The position numbers were made by a program, and so were the translations under genes. A stretch of DNA of 64,000 bases from contig CAUYUJ010017902.1 in assembly GCA_963575745.1 (NCBI GenBank), positions 103,501 to 167,500 of the forward strand, read 5' to 3'. Below the pieces are notes generated by a model, which worked only from the letters and a program-made list of their open reading frames with translations, was not told the origin of the DNA and made no database searches. Each line of letters starts with the position of its first letter. Within the stretch, counting starts at the first letter, position 1. Shown here piece by piece: positions 55,183 to 64,000 of this stretch. The DNA comes from Prorocentrum cordatum. Lineage: Eukaryota; Sar; Dinophyceae; Prorocentrales; Prorocentraceae.

Positions 55183-55315
55183 GATGCCGACCTGTGACGG
55201 CACTCTTGCCCTCGAGGCGGCCCCTCCGGCCGCCTGCTGCCCGCGCCCCCGAGAGCGAGGCGGCGGGGGGGGAGGGCCGCCACAGCTGGGGTCGGTCGGG
55301 CATACCCCTATGAGG

Positions 55316-55383
55316 GCATCATCCTCCTCCTGCTCCTCCTCCTCCTCCTCCCTCCTCCTCCTCCTCCTCCTCCTCCTCCTCCA
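55316..55383. repeat. CTC trinucleotide tract
   Basis: (CTC)n with a TGC interruption. Confidence 0.95.
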
Positions 55384-55616
55384 CAGACACCCCTGCGAGG
55401 GGCTGCTCTTCCCAGACGCGGCCCCAGACATCCCAACCCCTCGTCACCGGGGCCATTTCTGTTCGCCCCAGGTCCATGCTCGAGATGGTCCCGGGGGGGG
55501 GGGCCCGAGAAGCGGGCCCCGGAGGCCGACGCCGAGGAAAAGCACCTGGCCGAGACGACCAGACCGTCAGAGCTCTGGGGTAGCGATGCCGCTGCTCCAC
55601 GGAACTCTCCTGCGGC

Positions 55617-55703
55617 AGGTCCTGAGCAGAAGCTCGAGGCGAACCCGGCCGTGGCGACGAGGGCGACGAGGGCCCTCCAGGACGAACAGCGGCATCGGTA
55701 TCT
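55617..55703 (+). repeat. dispersed repeat with conserved peptide, copy 1 of 3
   Basis: GGTCCTGAGCAGAAGCTCGA...GCGACGAGGGCCCTCCAGG...CAGCGGCATCGGTATC. One frame reads LEANPAVATRATRALQDEQR. Related copies: 57022-57110 (plus) and 58403-58486 (minus). Confidence 0.65.
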
Positions 55704-55786
55704 CCTCTTGTGATGCTCTCACCTGCTGTAGCCTTGAGCACCACGAGAATGGCGAGCACCAGGAAAGTACCGAAACTTGAGGGCTT

Positions 55787-56180
55787 TCACGTGTCGGGCT
55801 CTGGGAAGCGATACTCGCTCGACACTGTCTCGATGCCTCTCTGGGTGCTCGAAATGATGTTTGGGATCTGGTCCCTAAGTACGATGGGAGCAACATAAAT
55901 CTCGGCGCGCCACCCTTGCAGACGTGCTGCAGCGGACTTGTGCGTGGACTTCAGTCCATGCAAAACTCCGAAAGCGCGAGTGAAAAACGAAGTGAATGTC
56001 GCGTGGATGTTTTTTTTGTCTTCATTCCTGGCCACAAAAATCCGCACGAAATTCACCTCGAAATCCGGAGCGAAATCCTCCAGGACACTCTGGGACCCTC
56101 CCACCGCTGTCCGAGCCAAATCCGCTCTGCGATGTGGGCGGCATGGCAAATCTCCTCCCCCTCTGAAGCAGGGGGGGCCC
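55787..56180 (-). CDS. candidate coding segment, unknown
   Basis: Within a long low-complexity minus frame, about 130 codons look like real protein: VLEDFAPDFEVNFVRIFVAR, IHATFTSFFTRAFGVLHGLK, then VLRDQIPNIISSTQRGIETV and a stop after FPEPDT at 55787. The hydrophobic/charged pattern is natural, with no family recognised. Upstream the frame passes into the inverted-repeat element at 56208-56400 and CTC repeats, so the 5' end is unknown; it may be a terminal exon or a remnant. Confidence 0.3.
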
Positions 56181-56207
56181 GAAGCCCAGACCGAAAATTT
56201 GGACGCC

Positions 56208-56400
56208 CGAAATGGGTACGGAAAGAATGGGTACAATGCCCAACAACAGATGTTGTCCCAAACCAACAGCGGCCGCTGTTGGGCAGGCGGCCTTCTGTCC
56301 CGAATGGACACAGGCCGCGGCGGCGCGGACAGCGAGTCCTGTTCCAAATGAACAAGATCCGCTGTTGGGCATTGTACCCATTCTTTCCGTTCCCATTTCG
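56208..56400. mobile_element. MITE-like element with 48-bp inverted arms and nested palindromes
   Basis: Arms 56208-56255 and 56353-56400 match inverted at 44 of 48 positions (CGAAATGGG(T/A)ACGGAAAGAA, TGGGTACAATGCCCAACA). Between them are a perfect 20-base palindrome, CCAACAGCGGCCGCTGTTGG, and a further stem (GGCGGCCTTCTGTCC...GGACACAGGCCGC). Confidence 0.85.
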
Positions 56401-56465
56401 TTCGTGCAGAGAAAACTGGACACAAACAACGGCAGACGGCCGGCCAGCAGCAGCGCGGGGCCCTC

Positions 56466-56606
56466 CGCCCTCGAGGCTCCGCCCTCCATCCTCGAGGCTC
56501 CGCCCTCCGCCCTCGAGGCTCCGCCCTCCATCCTCGAGGCTCCGCCCTCCATCCTGGAGGCTCCGCCCTCCATCCTCGAGGCTCCGCCCTCCATCCTCGA
56601 GGCTCG
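56466..56606 (+). repeat. 21-bp tandem repeat, about 6.5 copies
   Basis: CTCGAGGCTCCGCCCTCCAT-C, seven codons per unit (LEAPPSI on the plus strand). Confidence 0.95.
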
Positions 56607-56707
56607 ACCCTCGACGCCGGCAGGCCCTGGGGCGGCGCCAGCGCTGCCAATGCCGCGCTCTCATGCGGCCCTGCTTGGCTCCTGCTCGCAACGCACACCG
56701 CCAGAGG

Positions 56708-56742
56708 TCGAGGAGGAGGAGGAGGAGGAGGAGGAGGAGAGG
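56708..56742. repeat. GAG trinucleotide tract
   Basis: (GAG)n, about 35 bp. Confidence 0.9.
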
Positions 56743-56880
56743 TATGGTAGATTAGGTTTGGTAGGTATGGCATAGTGTGGCATGATGTGGTGAGTGTTGT
56801 ATGGTACAGCAAGTTTGGTATGGTATGGTGGGTATGGTATGGTAGGTGTGGCGTGGTAGGTATGGTATGGCAGGTAGGGC
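56743..56880. repeat. GGTATGGTA-type repeat
   Basis: Loose (G)GTATGGTA(G/T) words with TGTGGCATG variants. Confidence 0.85.
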
Positions 56881-56927
56881 GGCGGAGAGCTCGAGAGATC
56901 CACCCGCAAGGAGGAAAGACTGGCCTA

Positions 56928-56985
56928 CTCTGTAAGAACGGTTTTTTGAAGGCAGATCTGCCTTCAACTCTGCAAGAACGGTTTT
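56928..56985. repeat. 22-bp perfect palindrome between 18-bp direct repeats
   Basis: CTCTGTAAGAACGGTTTT (56928-56945) and CTCTGCAAGAACGGTTTT (56968-56985) differ at one base. Exactly between them lies a perfect palindrome, 56946-56967, centred on AGATCT and beginning TTGAAGGC. Confidence 0.9.
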
Positions 56986-56991
56986 GTAGGA

Positions 56992-57137
56992 AAGATACGG
57001 ATACGTGTTGTCCCCGGACCTCTCTTGGGGTGCGTTCTGACCAGAATTTCGAGGCGAATCCAGCGGTGACAACGAGGATTCCCCAGGAGGACCAGGAAAG
57101 GCCGAAAACGACGGGGGACAACACGTATCCGTATCTT
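56992..57137. mobile_element. short element with 24-bp perfect terminal inverted repeats
   Basis: The arm starts AAGATACGGATACGTGTTGT at 56992-57015 and is exactly inverted at 57114-57137. The interior carries the conserved-peptide repeat (SDQNFEANPAVTTRIPQEDQ). 58403-58525 shows a related, diverged arrangement with GGTATCAAT/ATTGGTATC arms. Confidence 0.8.
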
Positions 57138-57317
57138 TTTCTCCCCCAAAGGGCAGCGCGGCGCGGCGGCGGTCCGCGGCGACGGTGAAGTACGGCCCCC
57201 CCGCCAGCGCCGACAGGGGCAGCGCCCCGGCGGCGGCGGCGGCGGCGGCGGCGGCCGGCGCCGCCGCGGAGGAGGACGCGCGGCCTGCCCCCTCGCCGCG
57301 GGTGGTGACTTCCTACC

Positions 57318-57512
57318 TGTCCTCCTCCTCCTCCTCCTCCTCCTCCTCCCTCCTCCTCCTCCTCCTCCTCCTCCTCCTCCTCCTCCTCCTCCTCTCCTCC
57401 TCCTCCTCCTCCTCCTCCCTCCTCCTCCTCCTCCTCCTCCTCCTCCTCCTCCTCCTCCTCCTCCTCCTCCTCCTCCTCCTCCTCCTCCCCCTCCTCCTCC
57501 TCCTCCTCCTCC
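57318..57512. repeat. CTC trinucleotide tract, about 195 bp
   Basis: (CTC)n with a few C insertions; a (GGC)n run precedes it at 57228-57252. Confidence 0.95.
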
Positions 57513-57920
57513 AGACCACCCCAACCCAACCCGGAGACCCGAACTTGACCCGAATTTCGGGTTTGGGGGGGCACGGGGTCCATCTATGTTTTTGTCCGTG
57601 CTCCATGACCCCCCCCCACACTGGAAAGGGAGGACGAATGGAGGCCTTCGGGTTGGGTCGGGGTGGTCTGGTGGGTGGTGAGGTAGGGGGGGGGGGGCTT
57701 CGGAGGAGGAGAATCGGCGGGCAGCCCGGGGGGAACAGCTGCCGACCTCGGGGAATAGACAGGCGCGTTCCGCTACGCGCATGAGAAGCTGCTCGCAAGC
57801 TCTGGATCCAGCCTGGGGGGATTTACGATACATGAAATCGATGTGGCCATGCGTGTTTCGGACGTCTGCGAGTAGACACTTTGCGAGCAGTGGAACACGC
57901 TCGGTGAGGGAAGGCTGCAT
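57513..57920. other. no gene seen
   Basis: G-rich and mixed sequence between the CTC tract and the dispersed repeat. Confidence 0.4.
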
Positions 57921-58098
57921 ACAGTGGAGGCCAGTCCACAAGAAACCTTCCACAAGAAACCCAACCCTGAGACCCCAGGACGCCCATTGATCTTTGGCGT
58001 GGGAGCGTCGCGCTCTCCATCGCAAGATCGTCGACACCCAAGAAGCCCAGGGCATCCTGGAGGCAAGCAGGGTGCCTCTTGGCATGGGTCTCCACTGC
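57921..58098 (+). repeat. dispersed repeat, copy 2 of 2
   Basis: ACAGTGGAGGCCAGTCCACA...GAGACCCCAGGACGCCCATT...GGAGGCAAGCAGGGTG matches 15473-15603; the tail TCTTGGCATGGGTCTCCACT also matches 33383-33418. Confidence 0.85.
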
Positions 58099-58292
58099 CA
58101 ACCTCGGGGATGGAAGCGCTGCGTGAGCAGAAACTGTCGGACACTCCGCGTGGGTCTCCCGGGTCCGCGGGCCGGGCCCCCCTCCCCGACCCACGGAGAG
58201 CGCACCATGGGGCGGCCCGAAGAGGTGCCGCCAGGAGGGCCCCAGCGCCAATCCGGGAAATCCGCGCGCGGCTCCAAGAGTGAGGGGGGGCG

Positions 58293-58354
58293 GGCCTTCT
58301 CAGAAGACCCGAGGTCCTCCGGACCTCTGATGAAGTGCTCTTTCTGAGAAGGCC
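58293..58354. repeat. nested short hairpin
   Basis: GGCCTTCTCAGAA (58293-58305) and its exact inverse (58342-58354) enclose GAGGTCCTCCGGACCTC. Confidence 0.8.
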
Positions 58355-58402
58355 TCCTCCTTCTCGCTTCCCCCCCTCGCTCGCCGCCGAGAAAAGGTAT
58401 CA

Positions 58403-58486
58403 ATGTGTACCGCTGCTCGTTCTGGAGAGCCCTCGTCGCCTCAGTTGGATTCTCCTCGAAATCCTGGTCAGAGCGCACCCCAGGAG
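58403..58486 (-). repeat. dispersed repeat with conserved peptide, copy 3
   Basis: In minus sense: GCGCTCTGACCAGGATTTCG, AGGAGAATCCAACTGAGGCG, then CTCTCCAGAACGAGCAGCGG. One frame reads SDQDFEENPTEATRALQNEQ, aligned with 55617-55703 and 57022-57110. Confidence 0.65.
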
Positions 58487-58525
58487 AGGGTGGAGAAGCG
58501 GTATTGGGTATTGGTATCGTTTCGT

Positions 58526-60060
58526 CCCCCCAGAAGGGAGGTCGGTCGAGCGGCCTCTGCTTGCCTCCGCGGGGGGGGGGGGGCGCTCGAGGGTTTCTGG
58601 AAGCTTTCGAAAGCGGCTTTTGCAAGTTTTGAACAGGTTTCCAAAAGCCTGGGTGGTTTCCATCAGTCGGCGGTGGACAAACCTCCCTTTAGCAAACCTC
58701 CCCTTAGTGGAAACGGCCTGGGACCGAGACCCACGGGCCTGGACCCACAGAAATGAGTGCCGCGACGCCCTCTCGCGAACCGAAAACGGCCAGTCCCTTA
58801 ATCGACGTGTCAGGGTAGGAGGTCTACCAACCTCCGAATCAGCTGCGCTTCGTCGAAAGCGTTCGGGGGGGGGGCTGGAGCGTCCCGCGCGGCCGCTGGG
58901 GCGCCGAGCTATGGCCCGCAAGCCGGCAGGTCAAGGAATCATCCCCCCGGCTACAGTCGGGGCGCTGACCTAAGGAACCCTGAATAAGGAACGAGGCCCC
59001 TTTTTCCCACAAGCTAAACTTCGATTTCCCATCGAAACCCTAAGCAAAACCAGAGGCGAACTGCAAAAAAACTAGGGAACACCGAGCCCCTCCCCAACGA
59101 AAAGGGTTCCTTCCTCAGGGCCCCGACTGTATTCTGTGACTCTTCCTGAACGGATCCCTCCTGCAGAGGAGGGGCGTGCCCGACTTGGGCCCAGGGGCCT
59201 CCACTCGCCGCCCCAGCGGGGGGGGGGGAGGAGAGCTCCGCAGGGGGGGGAGGTGCCCGGCCAGCTCCGGCTCGCGCGGACCCCGAGAGCCGTGCGCTGC
59301 CGCAGCTGTTTTCAAGCCGGGCGCTCTCGCCCGGGGCAGGAGGAGGGAGGTCAAGAGATCCACCCCCAGAATAGCCACCCCGACACCCGAAGTCGTTTGG
59401 CAAACGCGCCCAGAGAAGAATTCGAACCGTCTTTTGGTCTGCGGGGCGAGAGCGAGCCTCTTCCGCTAAAAGCTAGGCGGGCTACGCGCAGCTTTGATTA
59501 AGGAGACAGGGCACAGGAAGGCGGGGCCGAGAAGAATTCGAACAGGGCAGGGCTGTTCAGTGAACGCCCAGGGCCGTTCAGTAAACGCCAATTGTCCGGT
59601 CAGGGTGGCTTTTCCTTCCTTGAGAGAAGGGAGGTGGAGGAGGCAGAGGAAGGCGGGGGCCCCAAGGATTGCAACCGCGGGGGATGGGGGGGCAATGAGA
59701 TGAGCGGAGGAGAGAGGTGAAAGGGCAAGAACCACAGAAGGGGCGGGCCCAGGAGGCCATCGAAGATCGATGCCGCGGGGAGAGTGGGTCTGGGGCTCTG
59801 GTCGTGACTTTTGTTGCGGCGATGCGCCGGGTCTTTCGCACGAAAAAGAAGGAGAGAAGAAGAAGTCAACTCCGAGACGAAGAGGGTGGGAACGCCAAGT
59901 GCGCGCGCGCGCCATACCTGATATCCTACCACACCCACCCATCCCTTCCCTTTGTGCTGCATTATTTTCGGTCAACCAGTTGGGGCGTCCTAGATGGCTT
60001 TGCATCGTCAAAATGGTCCCATCGTGTGAGGCACCATCAGCAAGAGGGGAACTTTCTACT
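58526..60060. other. no gene seen; small repeats
   Basis: 59139-59188 is the third copy of the 6373/54856 dispersed repeat. 59547-59588 is a 21-bp tandem pair (AGGGC(T/C)GTTCAGT(G/A)AACGCC). Otherwise GC-rich sequence with no recognisable protein. Confidence 0.45.
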
Positions 60061-60061
60061 T

Positions 60062-61315
60062 TGAACGAGGAGGAAGTGAAGCAGGAGGAAGACAAGGATG
60101 ATGAGGAAGGAGGAGGAGCAGCAGCAGCAGGAGCAAAAAGGGCAGAAGGAGCAGGAGGACAGGGGGGAGGCGGAGAAGAGAGCCGACCTGGGACACCACT
60201 GCGCAACTAACATCATACGATAAAGGCTGGGGACACAAACACAGCATCAGGGGAGAGAGGAGAGTACGATTCACATTGACTAGCTGTGGAAGGGGAGTGC
60301 AGGGGGAAAGCACAGAGTCCAGTGTCGAAGCAGCCAGGCTCCCGAGAGGGTAGCGTTGTCCAAGAGGGCCCCGGATATCAAGCTATGGGATGGACGTGAA
60401 GGAGGCGGAGGGCAACTGGGATGGACAACGGAGAAGGCGGGGTGGAGGACGCAAGAGGAATAATAACAACCAGGAAAAAGGAGGTGCAACGGAGGAAGGC
60501 AAGGAGGAAGGCATGGAACCCTTTGTCTCAATATAGCGAACGTCGCAGCTGGAGCTACAGTCCAAGTCTGTAGTAAAGAGACGCTCTGCGAAACGCAAGA
60601 CCCTTGGACGGTCCTGGGACGCCCTGGTTGAAGTTTTCTAGCGGCGCACTGCTGAACAAATCCGAGGACGCAAGGGTGCCCTTTGGAAGGCGGCCCATCC
60701 TTCCTGTGGATTTTCACTGTACGGCCAACGCTGCGGCGAGAACGTCATTCCATGAAACAGACAACCAACGACCATGGAAGTTTTGAAACATGGCATACGC
60801 TTCAGCGGGAGCACAACTTTTGCGGATGCGTGAATACGAAAATCGATGCGGCGAGGGCGACTTTCATTTGCACGGACGCTCTATGGAAATCGCGAAATGT
60901 GGCCAAAGCCGCAGACAGCGCTTCCTTTCGAGAGCCGATAACGTTCGAATTGGACAAAAAATACAGTGATCGAAGATCGAATCGGAAATCGTGTCGGATG
61001 GGCAACGGAAAACAAAATAAAGACGGCACCTGGGGAAAGAAGAGAAAAGAGCTCGCGTCGAGCAGTGGTGGGTGGGGCGTGGGAGAAGGGAGGAGGACGG
61101 GACGAAGAGGAGTGAGGGGCGGAAGCAGGAAACGGAAATGGGGGGGGAATACGATGGGGGAGGGAAGAAGGACGAGGGGCAAGGAGGGAGGAGGATGGGG
61201 GAAGGAGAAGAGGATGGGAGAAGGGGGAGGGAGAAGGAGGAGGGGGACGAAGAAGAGGAAGAGGGATGGGGGACGAGAAGGCGGAGGGAGAAGGACGAGG
61301 GGGGGGATGGCAAGC
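60062..61315. other. GA-rich region, no gene seen
   Basis: 60062-60160 and 61066-61315 are purine-rich (GGAGGAAG, GGGAGAAGGA). 60200-61065 is mixed sequence without recognisable motifs. Confidence 0.5.
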
Positions 61316-61439
61316 TAGGTGCGCTCGCGTCATATCTGACGTCCTACCCCTCCCTCCCATCCCTGACCATGGCGTAGATATCCTCTCTACTCGCACAGTC
61401 GGATGTCGAGCAGGGCAGTTATCGCGAGAGGGTACGCGA

Positions 61440-61600
61440 TGCATGGTAGAGCACGGCATGGCATGGCGTAGAAAAGCACGGCAGAGCGTAGCATGCCATA
61501 GCATGGCGTGGCATCAGTGAAGCATTGCATAACAAAACATTGCAATGCAAAGCATAGCATCGCACAGAGGCGCAGAACGCAACACCGCACAGCATGTCAT
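61440..61600. repeat. irregular GCATGGC/AGCACGGC repeat
   Basis: Short words AGCA(C/T)(G/A)GC(A/G) recur at 8-12 bp spacing. Confidence 0.7.
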
Positions 61601-62560
61601 GGCACGGCGCCAGGCTCCTTGGAGGGTAATTAAGCGGATCGTCTTCGAGGTCTGGGCCGGTCTGGAGTCGTGGCTCCAGTGGCTCCATGTCATGTCTAGC
61701 TCCTTGGGCTCCCCGAAAAAGCTCCACACAAGGAGGGGGTGATGGAGAGCACCCGCTGGCTCTGCTTCCAACATCGCCTTCTCAAAGCAGAAACAGGGCT
61801 GCCGCTTGATACTTTCTGATGACGACCACGCCTCAAGGTGGGGGGGGGGGCTTCTGCGGCCCAAACATCTACGAATCGACACCGACTGCGCAATCACTTC
61901 CGATGGTTTCTTCGGGGGGGGGCGGGAGCATTTTCTATATTTGGGGGCCAATCTGAAAGGACCGAAAACGCCCGCGCTGCAGCGGAAGCACGATTTGGAG
62001 CAACCACGGGCGCAGAAATGGGGCCAGCGCTTGAGCGGGAGCAACATTTTGAAAAAAACAAGCGAGAAAAAAAAAACGCGGAGGAGGGCCGTGGATATCT
62101 TCCGGACGTCATCCAGGGAGAGAGGAGAATAGTATTCAGACTGTGCATTTGTAAAGGGGGGGGGAGAAGAGGATGGGAGGGAGGGAGAAGGGGGATCGGG
62201 GGTTGCTAAAACAGGTGCCCCCAGCACAAGGTGCCCCCAGCCTCTCGTTCCTTCTTGGAGCCGCTGGGGCCCCCCTGGCCTCGTGGCGGGTGCCCCGGAG
62301 GCCGCGGGGGGCACGTCCAGCAGCGCCCGAGGAGAGGGGCAAGCTGGGCACGCTGGCGCCCCAGCCGGCACCTCCTCCCGGCCGTCCCTCCCCGTGACGC
62401 TGAAGCCCACCAGCCCCTCAAGGCGTGTGTGGTCGTCTGGCGCAACTTTCTCCTCCAGCTTGCCTTCGTTCCCCCCCTCGGGGCAGGGTGCCACTGCTCC
62501 TCACTGACACCCCCCCTTCCCACACCCGCCTGGCAGCAAGTCCGACGCCATGAGGACACC
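61601..62560. other. no confident gene
   Basis: A minus frame through 61610-61890 has some protein-like sequence (CFEKAMLEAEPAGALHHPLL, then EPKELDMTWSHWSHDS), but with no motif I can place. The rest is GC-rich. Confidence 0.35.
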
Positions 62561-62564
62561 CCCC

Positions 62565-62772
62565 ACCATCCCTGCCAAAAAACAAGCACGAAATCCACTT
62601 TCTGGACCGTGATCGGGCGCCCCGCGATCACTTCACGGCATGTTGCAGCATATTGCCAGCATATTGCCAGCATATTGCCAGCAGACTGCCAGCAGGTTGC
62701 CGGGGACGGGGGGGGCGCCAGCACATGGCCTGGCGCGTGCAGGCCCACCATCCCTGCCAAAAACAAGTGCAG
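62565..62772 (+). repeat. direct repeats CCACCATCCCTGCCAAAAA and CAGCATATTGC
   Basis: (C)CCACCATCCCTGCCAAAAA(A)CAAG occurs at 62563 and 62745. Between them (62641-62700) are five copies of GC(A/C)GCA(T/G)(A/G)(T/C)TGC. Confidence 0.8.
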
Positions 62773-63767
62773 AGCACACGCTGCGGTGGAACATTGCACC
62801 CTGCGCGGGCACCACGCGATCGTTTTGCACTGTTAGCGTGTGCACTGGGTCCCGATGATTGTCGATGGCGGCCCCTGCCCATGCTGAGGCTCGGGTGCTG
62901 CTCATGCGGAGGGAAGGCGGGTGGAAAAGAGCGAGACGGCCGTCCTTCGGCGGTACCTCTTGTCAGCACTTTGACCTGTCTCGTCTCACCCGTTGCATGA
63001 CGTCAACCCCGGTATCGTCCCAACCATCGGCAGTGGAACCAGAAACAGGAGAAAAGCCAAGCGGTACACAGGAGTAGGAGGAGGACCAAGCGCTGCATAG
63101 CACAAGGAGGAAGAGAGTACTTAGAGATAGTTTTGTACTGTTCGCGATGGCGGCAATTACCTGCCCCGCGCAGGTAACGTCACACTTCGTGCTGGCATCC
63201 GAGCTCCTCGGATCTTGCTGGACGTTCCCAGACGGCGCCGGCGCGAAACGTAACGTTAGCGGCCCCCACCCCCTCCCCCCTCAAGTAACCCTGCGCGCTG
63301 TCCCGGTTGCCAGTTGCCGGTTCGTCCGAGGCTGGTCTGCCGGGGGGCGCGCGCGCGGCTGCCGGGCCTTTCTGCTCTGCAGCGTCCGTGGCGGCCACTT
63401 GCACCCACAGTGTGAGGTCTGCGCGGTGGCGAAAGCGGTATATGCGCCGCCCGCCCCAGGCTTGAGGGAAGGGAGCACGGTGTACTCCAAGCCCAGCGTT
63501 GAACAACAACCCCAAGGTAACGCCTGCTATCGCCCGGGGGCGAAAAGCGCTCTCGTAGTCAACCACGACATTCTCCCCCGTCGTGCCGCCCGCCCGTCCG
63601 GGCAGCTCCCGAGAGGCAACAGGCCTCACCCGTGGACGTCGTGTCTCCTGCGGGGTCGGCGGAGCACGCGGAAGCCACTTGGGAAACAAAAAACAAAAAA
63701 AAACAAAAAAACAGCACAACAACAAAAAACGCTCTGTTGGCTAATCTCGGCGTCCTCCTAAGAGGAA
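62773..63767. other. no gene seen
   Basis: Mixed sequence, with an (A)nC run at 63690-63730. Confidence 0.4.
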
Positions 63768-63924
63768 AGAGAACCACGCACATGCACCGATTCTGGCCAG
63801 GCCCATCCTGAGCCCAGGATCGGTGCATGTGCACACGCCCACCCACCTTGGCCAGGAAGGCGCATGCACCGATCCTGTGTCAAGGATGGGCCTTGCCAGG
63901 ATCGGTGCATGTGCATAGTTCTCT
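63768..63924. mobile_element. nested inverted-repeat element
   Basis: Outer arms 63768-63809 and 63883-63924 match inverted at 38 of 42 positions (AGAGAAC, GCACATGCACCGAT, CTGGC, AGGCCCATCCT). Inside are two more partial arm copies in alternating orientation (CAGGATCGGTGCATGTGC at about 63815 and GCATGCACCGATCCTG at about 63862), so the segment can fold as one long or two short hairpins. Confidence 0.85.
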
Positions 63925-64000
63925 TCGCCCGATCTCCCCCGTCTCACTCTGCCCGCTCGGCAAGGTCGAGGAGAGCGCCCCCCCCCGCCTGCGGCGGCCG

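Noticed and set aside
55787-57583. A single 598-codon gene on the minus strand
   Set aside because: Most of it is GAG repeat, a 21-bp tandem repeat and inverted-repeat elements. Only the last 130 codons look protein-like and are listed separately.
63690-63730. Poly-A-like stretch as a retrogene tail
   Set aside because: It is an (A)nC run with no coding sequence upstream on either strand.
1-64000. CRISPR array, bacterial operon, riboswitch or origin
   Set aside because: Tandem repeats here have no unique spacers of constant length; gene structure, SL relics and introns are eukaryotic.

Overview
This is a gene-poor, GC-rich, repeat-dominated window of a nuclear genome that is almost certainly from a dinoflagellate; a Prorocentrum- or Symbiodiniaceae-like genome would look like this, but I cannot fix the species. 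The best evidence is two relict copies of the dinoflagellate spliced leader (SL). A 17-base perfect match (CCGTAGCCATTTTGGCT) at 32434-32451 and a 14/17 match at 21843-21860 each lie in sense orientation just upstream of the start codon of a large gene on the minus strand. SL-trans-spliced mRNAs that are reverse-transcribed and re-inserted leave such relics. Fragments of PIF1-like helicase and retroelement polyprotein of types common in dinoflagellates agree with this.

Layout. 0.2-3.6 kb (minus): decayed retroelement with a Gag-like segment and an aspartic-protease segment whose catalytic Asp is replaced. 3.9-9.1 kb: foldback elements, CA microsatellites and degenerate CCAAGACGGCC-type repeats. 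9.15-10.06 kb: six-copy 160-bp satellite; a further satellite scrap is joined to a truncated PIF1-like helicase pseudogene (10.51-11.05 kb). 11-17.4 kb: simple repeats, purine/pyrimidine tracts and old dispersed repeats. 17.46-21.79 kb (minus): a three-exon gene of about 1,400 codons, family not recognised, with an SL relic. 22-27.2 kb: tandem repeats and a small ORF. 27.26-32.41 kb (minus): a two-exon gene with a transposase-like core and an HMG-box-like segment, an SL relic, and an intron bounded by a terminal inverted repeat. 33-38 kb: low-complexity repeats including about 1.8 kb of CAT/ATC trinucleotides. 38-42.8 kb (plus): a low-complexity, probably multi-exon gene or gene remnant with three KOW-like repeats. 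43.4-44.1 kb: AT-rich microsatellite. 44.4-54.8 kb: four large arrays of one minisatellite family with conserved flanking modules, with a decayed second retroelement fragment (46.9-48.1 kb, minus) between two of them. 55-64 kb: a cluster of short inverted-repeat elements and dispersed repeats, GA-rich tracts, and a nested palindrome close to the right end.

Nothing here looks like an operon or a cooperating pathway. The two confident genes are both retroposed copies by their SL relics, one of them probably itself transposase-derived; everything else is repeat biology. Reading frames through the arrays are mostly open by composition and are not annotated as genes. Splice sites are inferred by eye; no alignment or database search was run.
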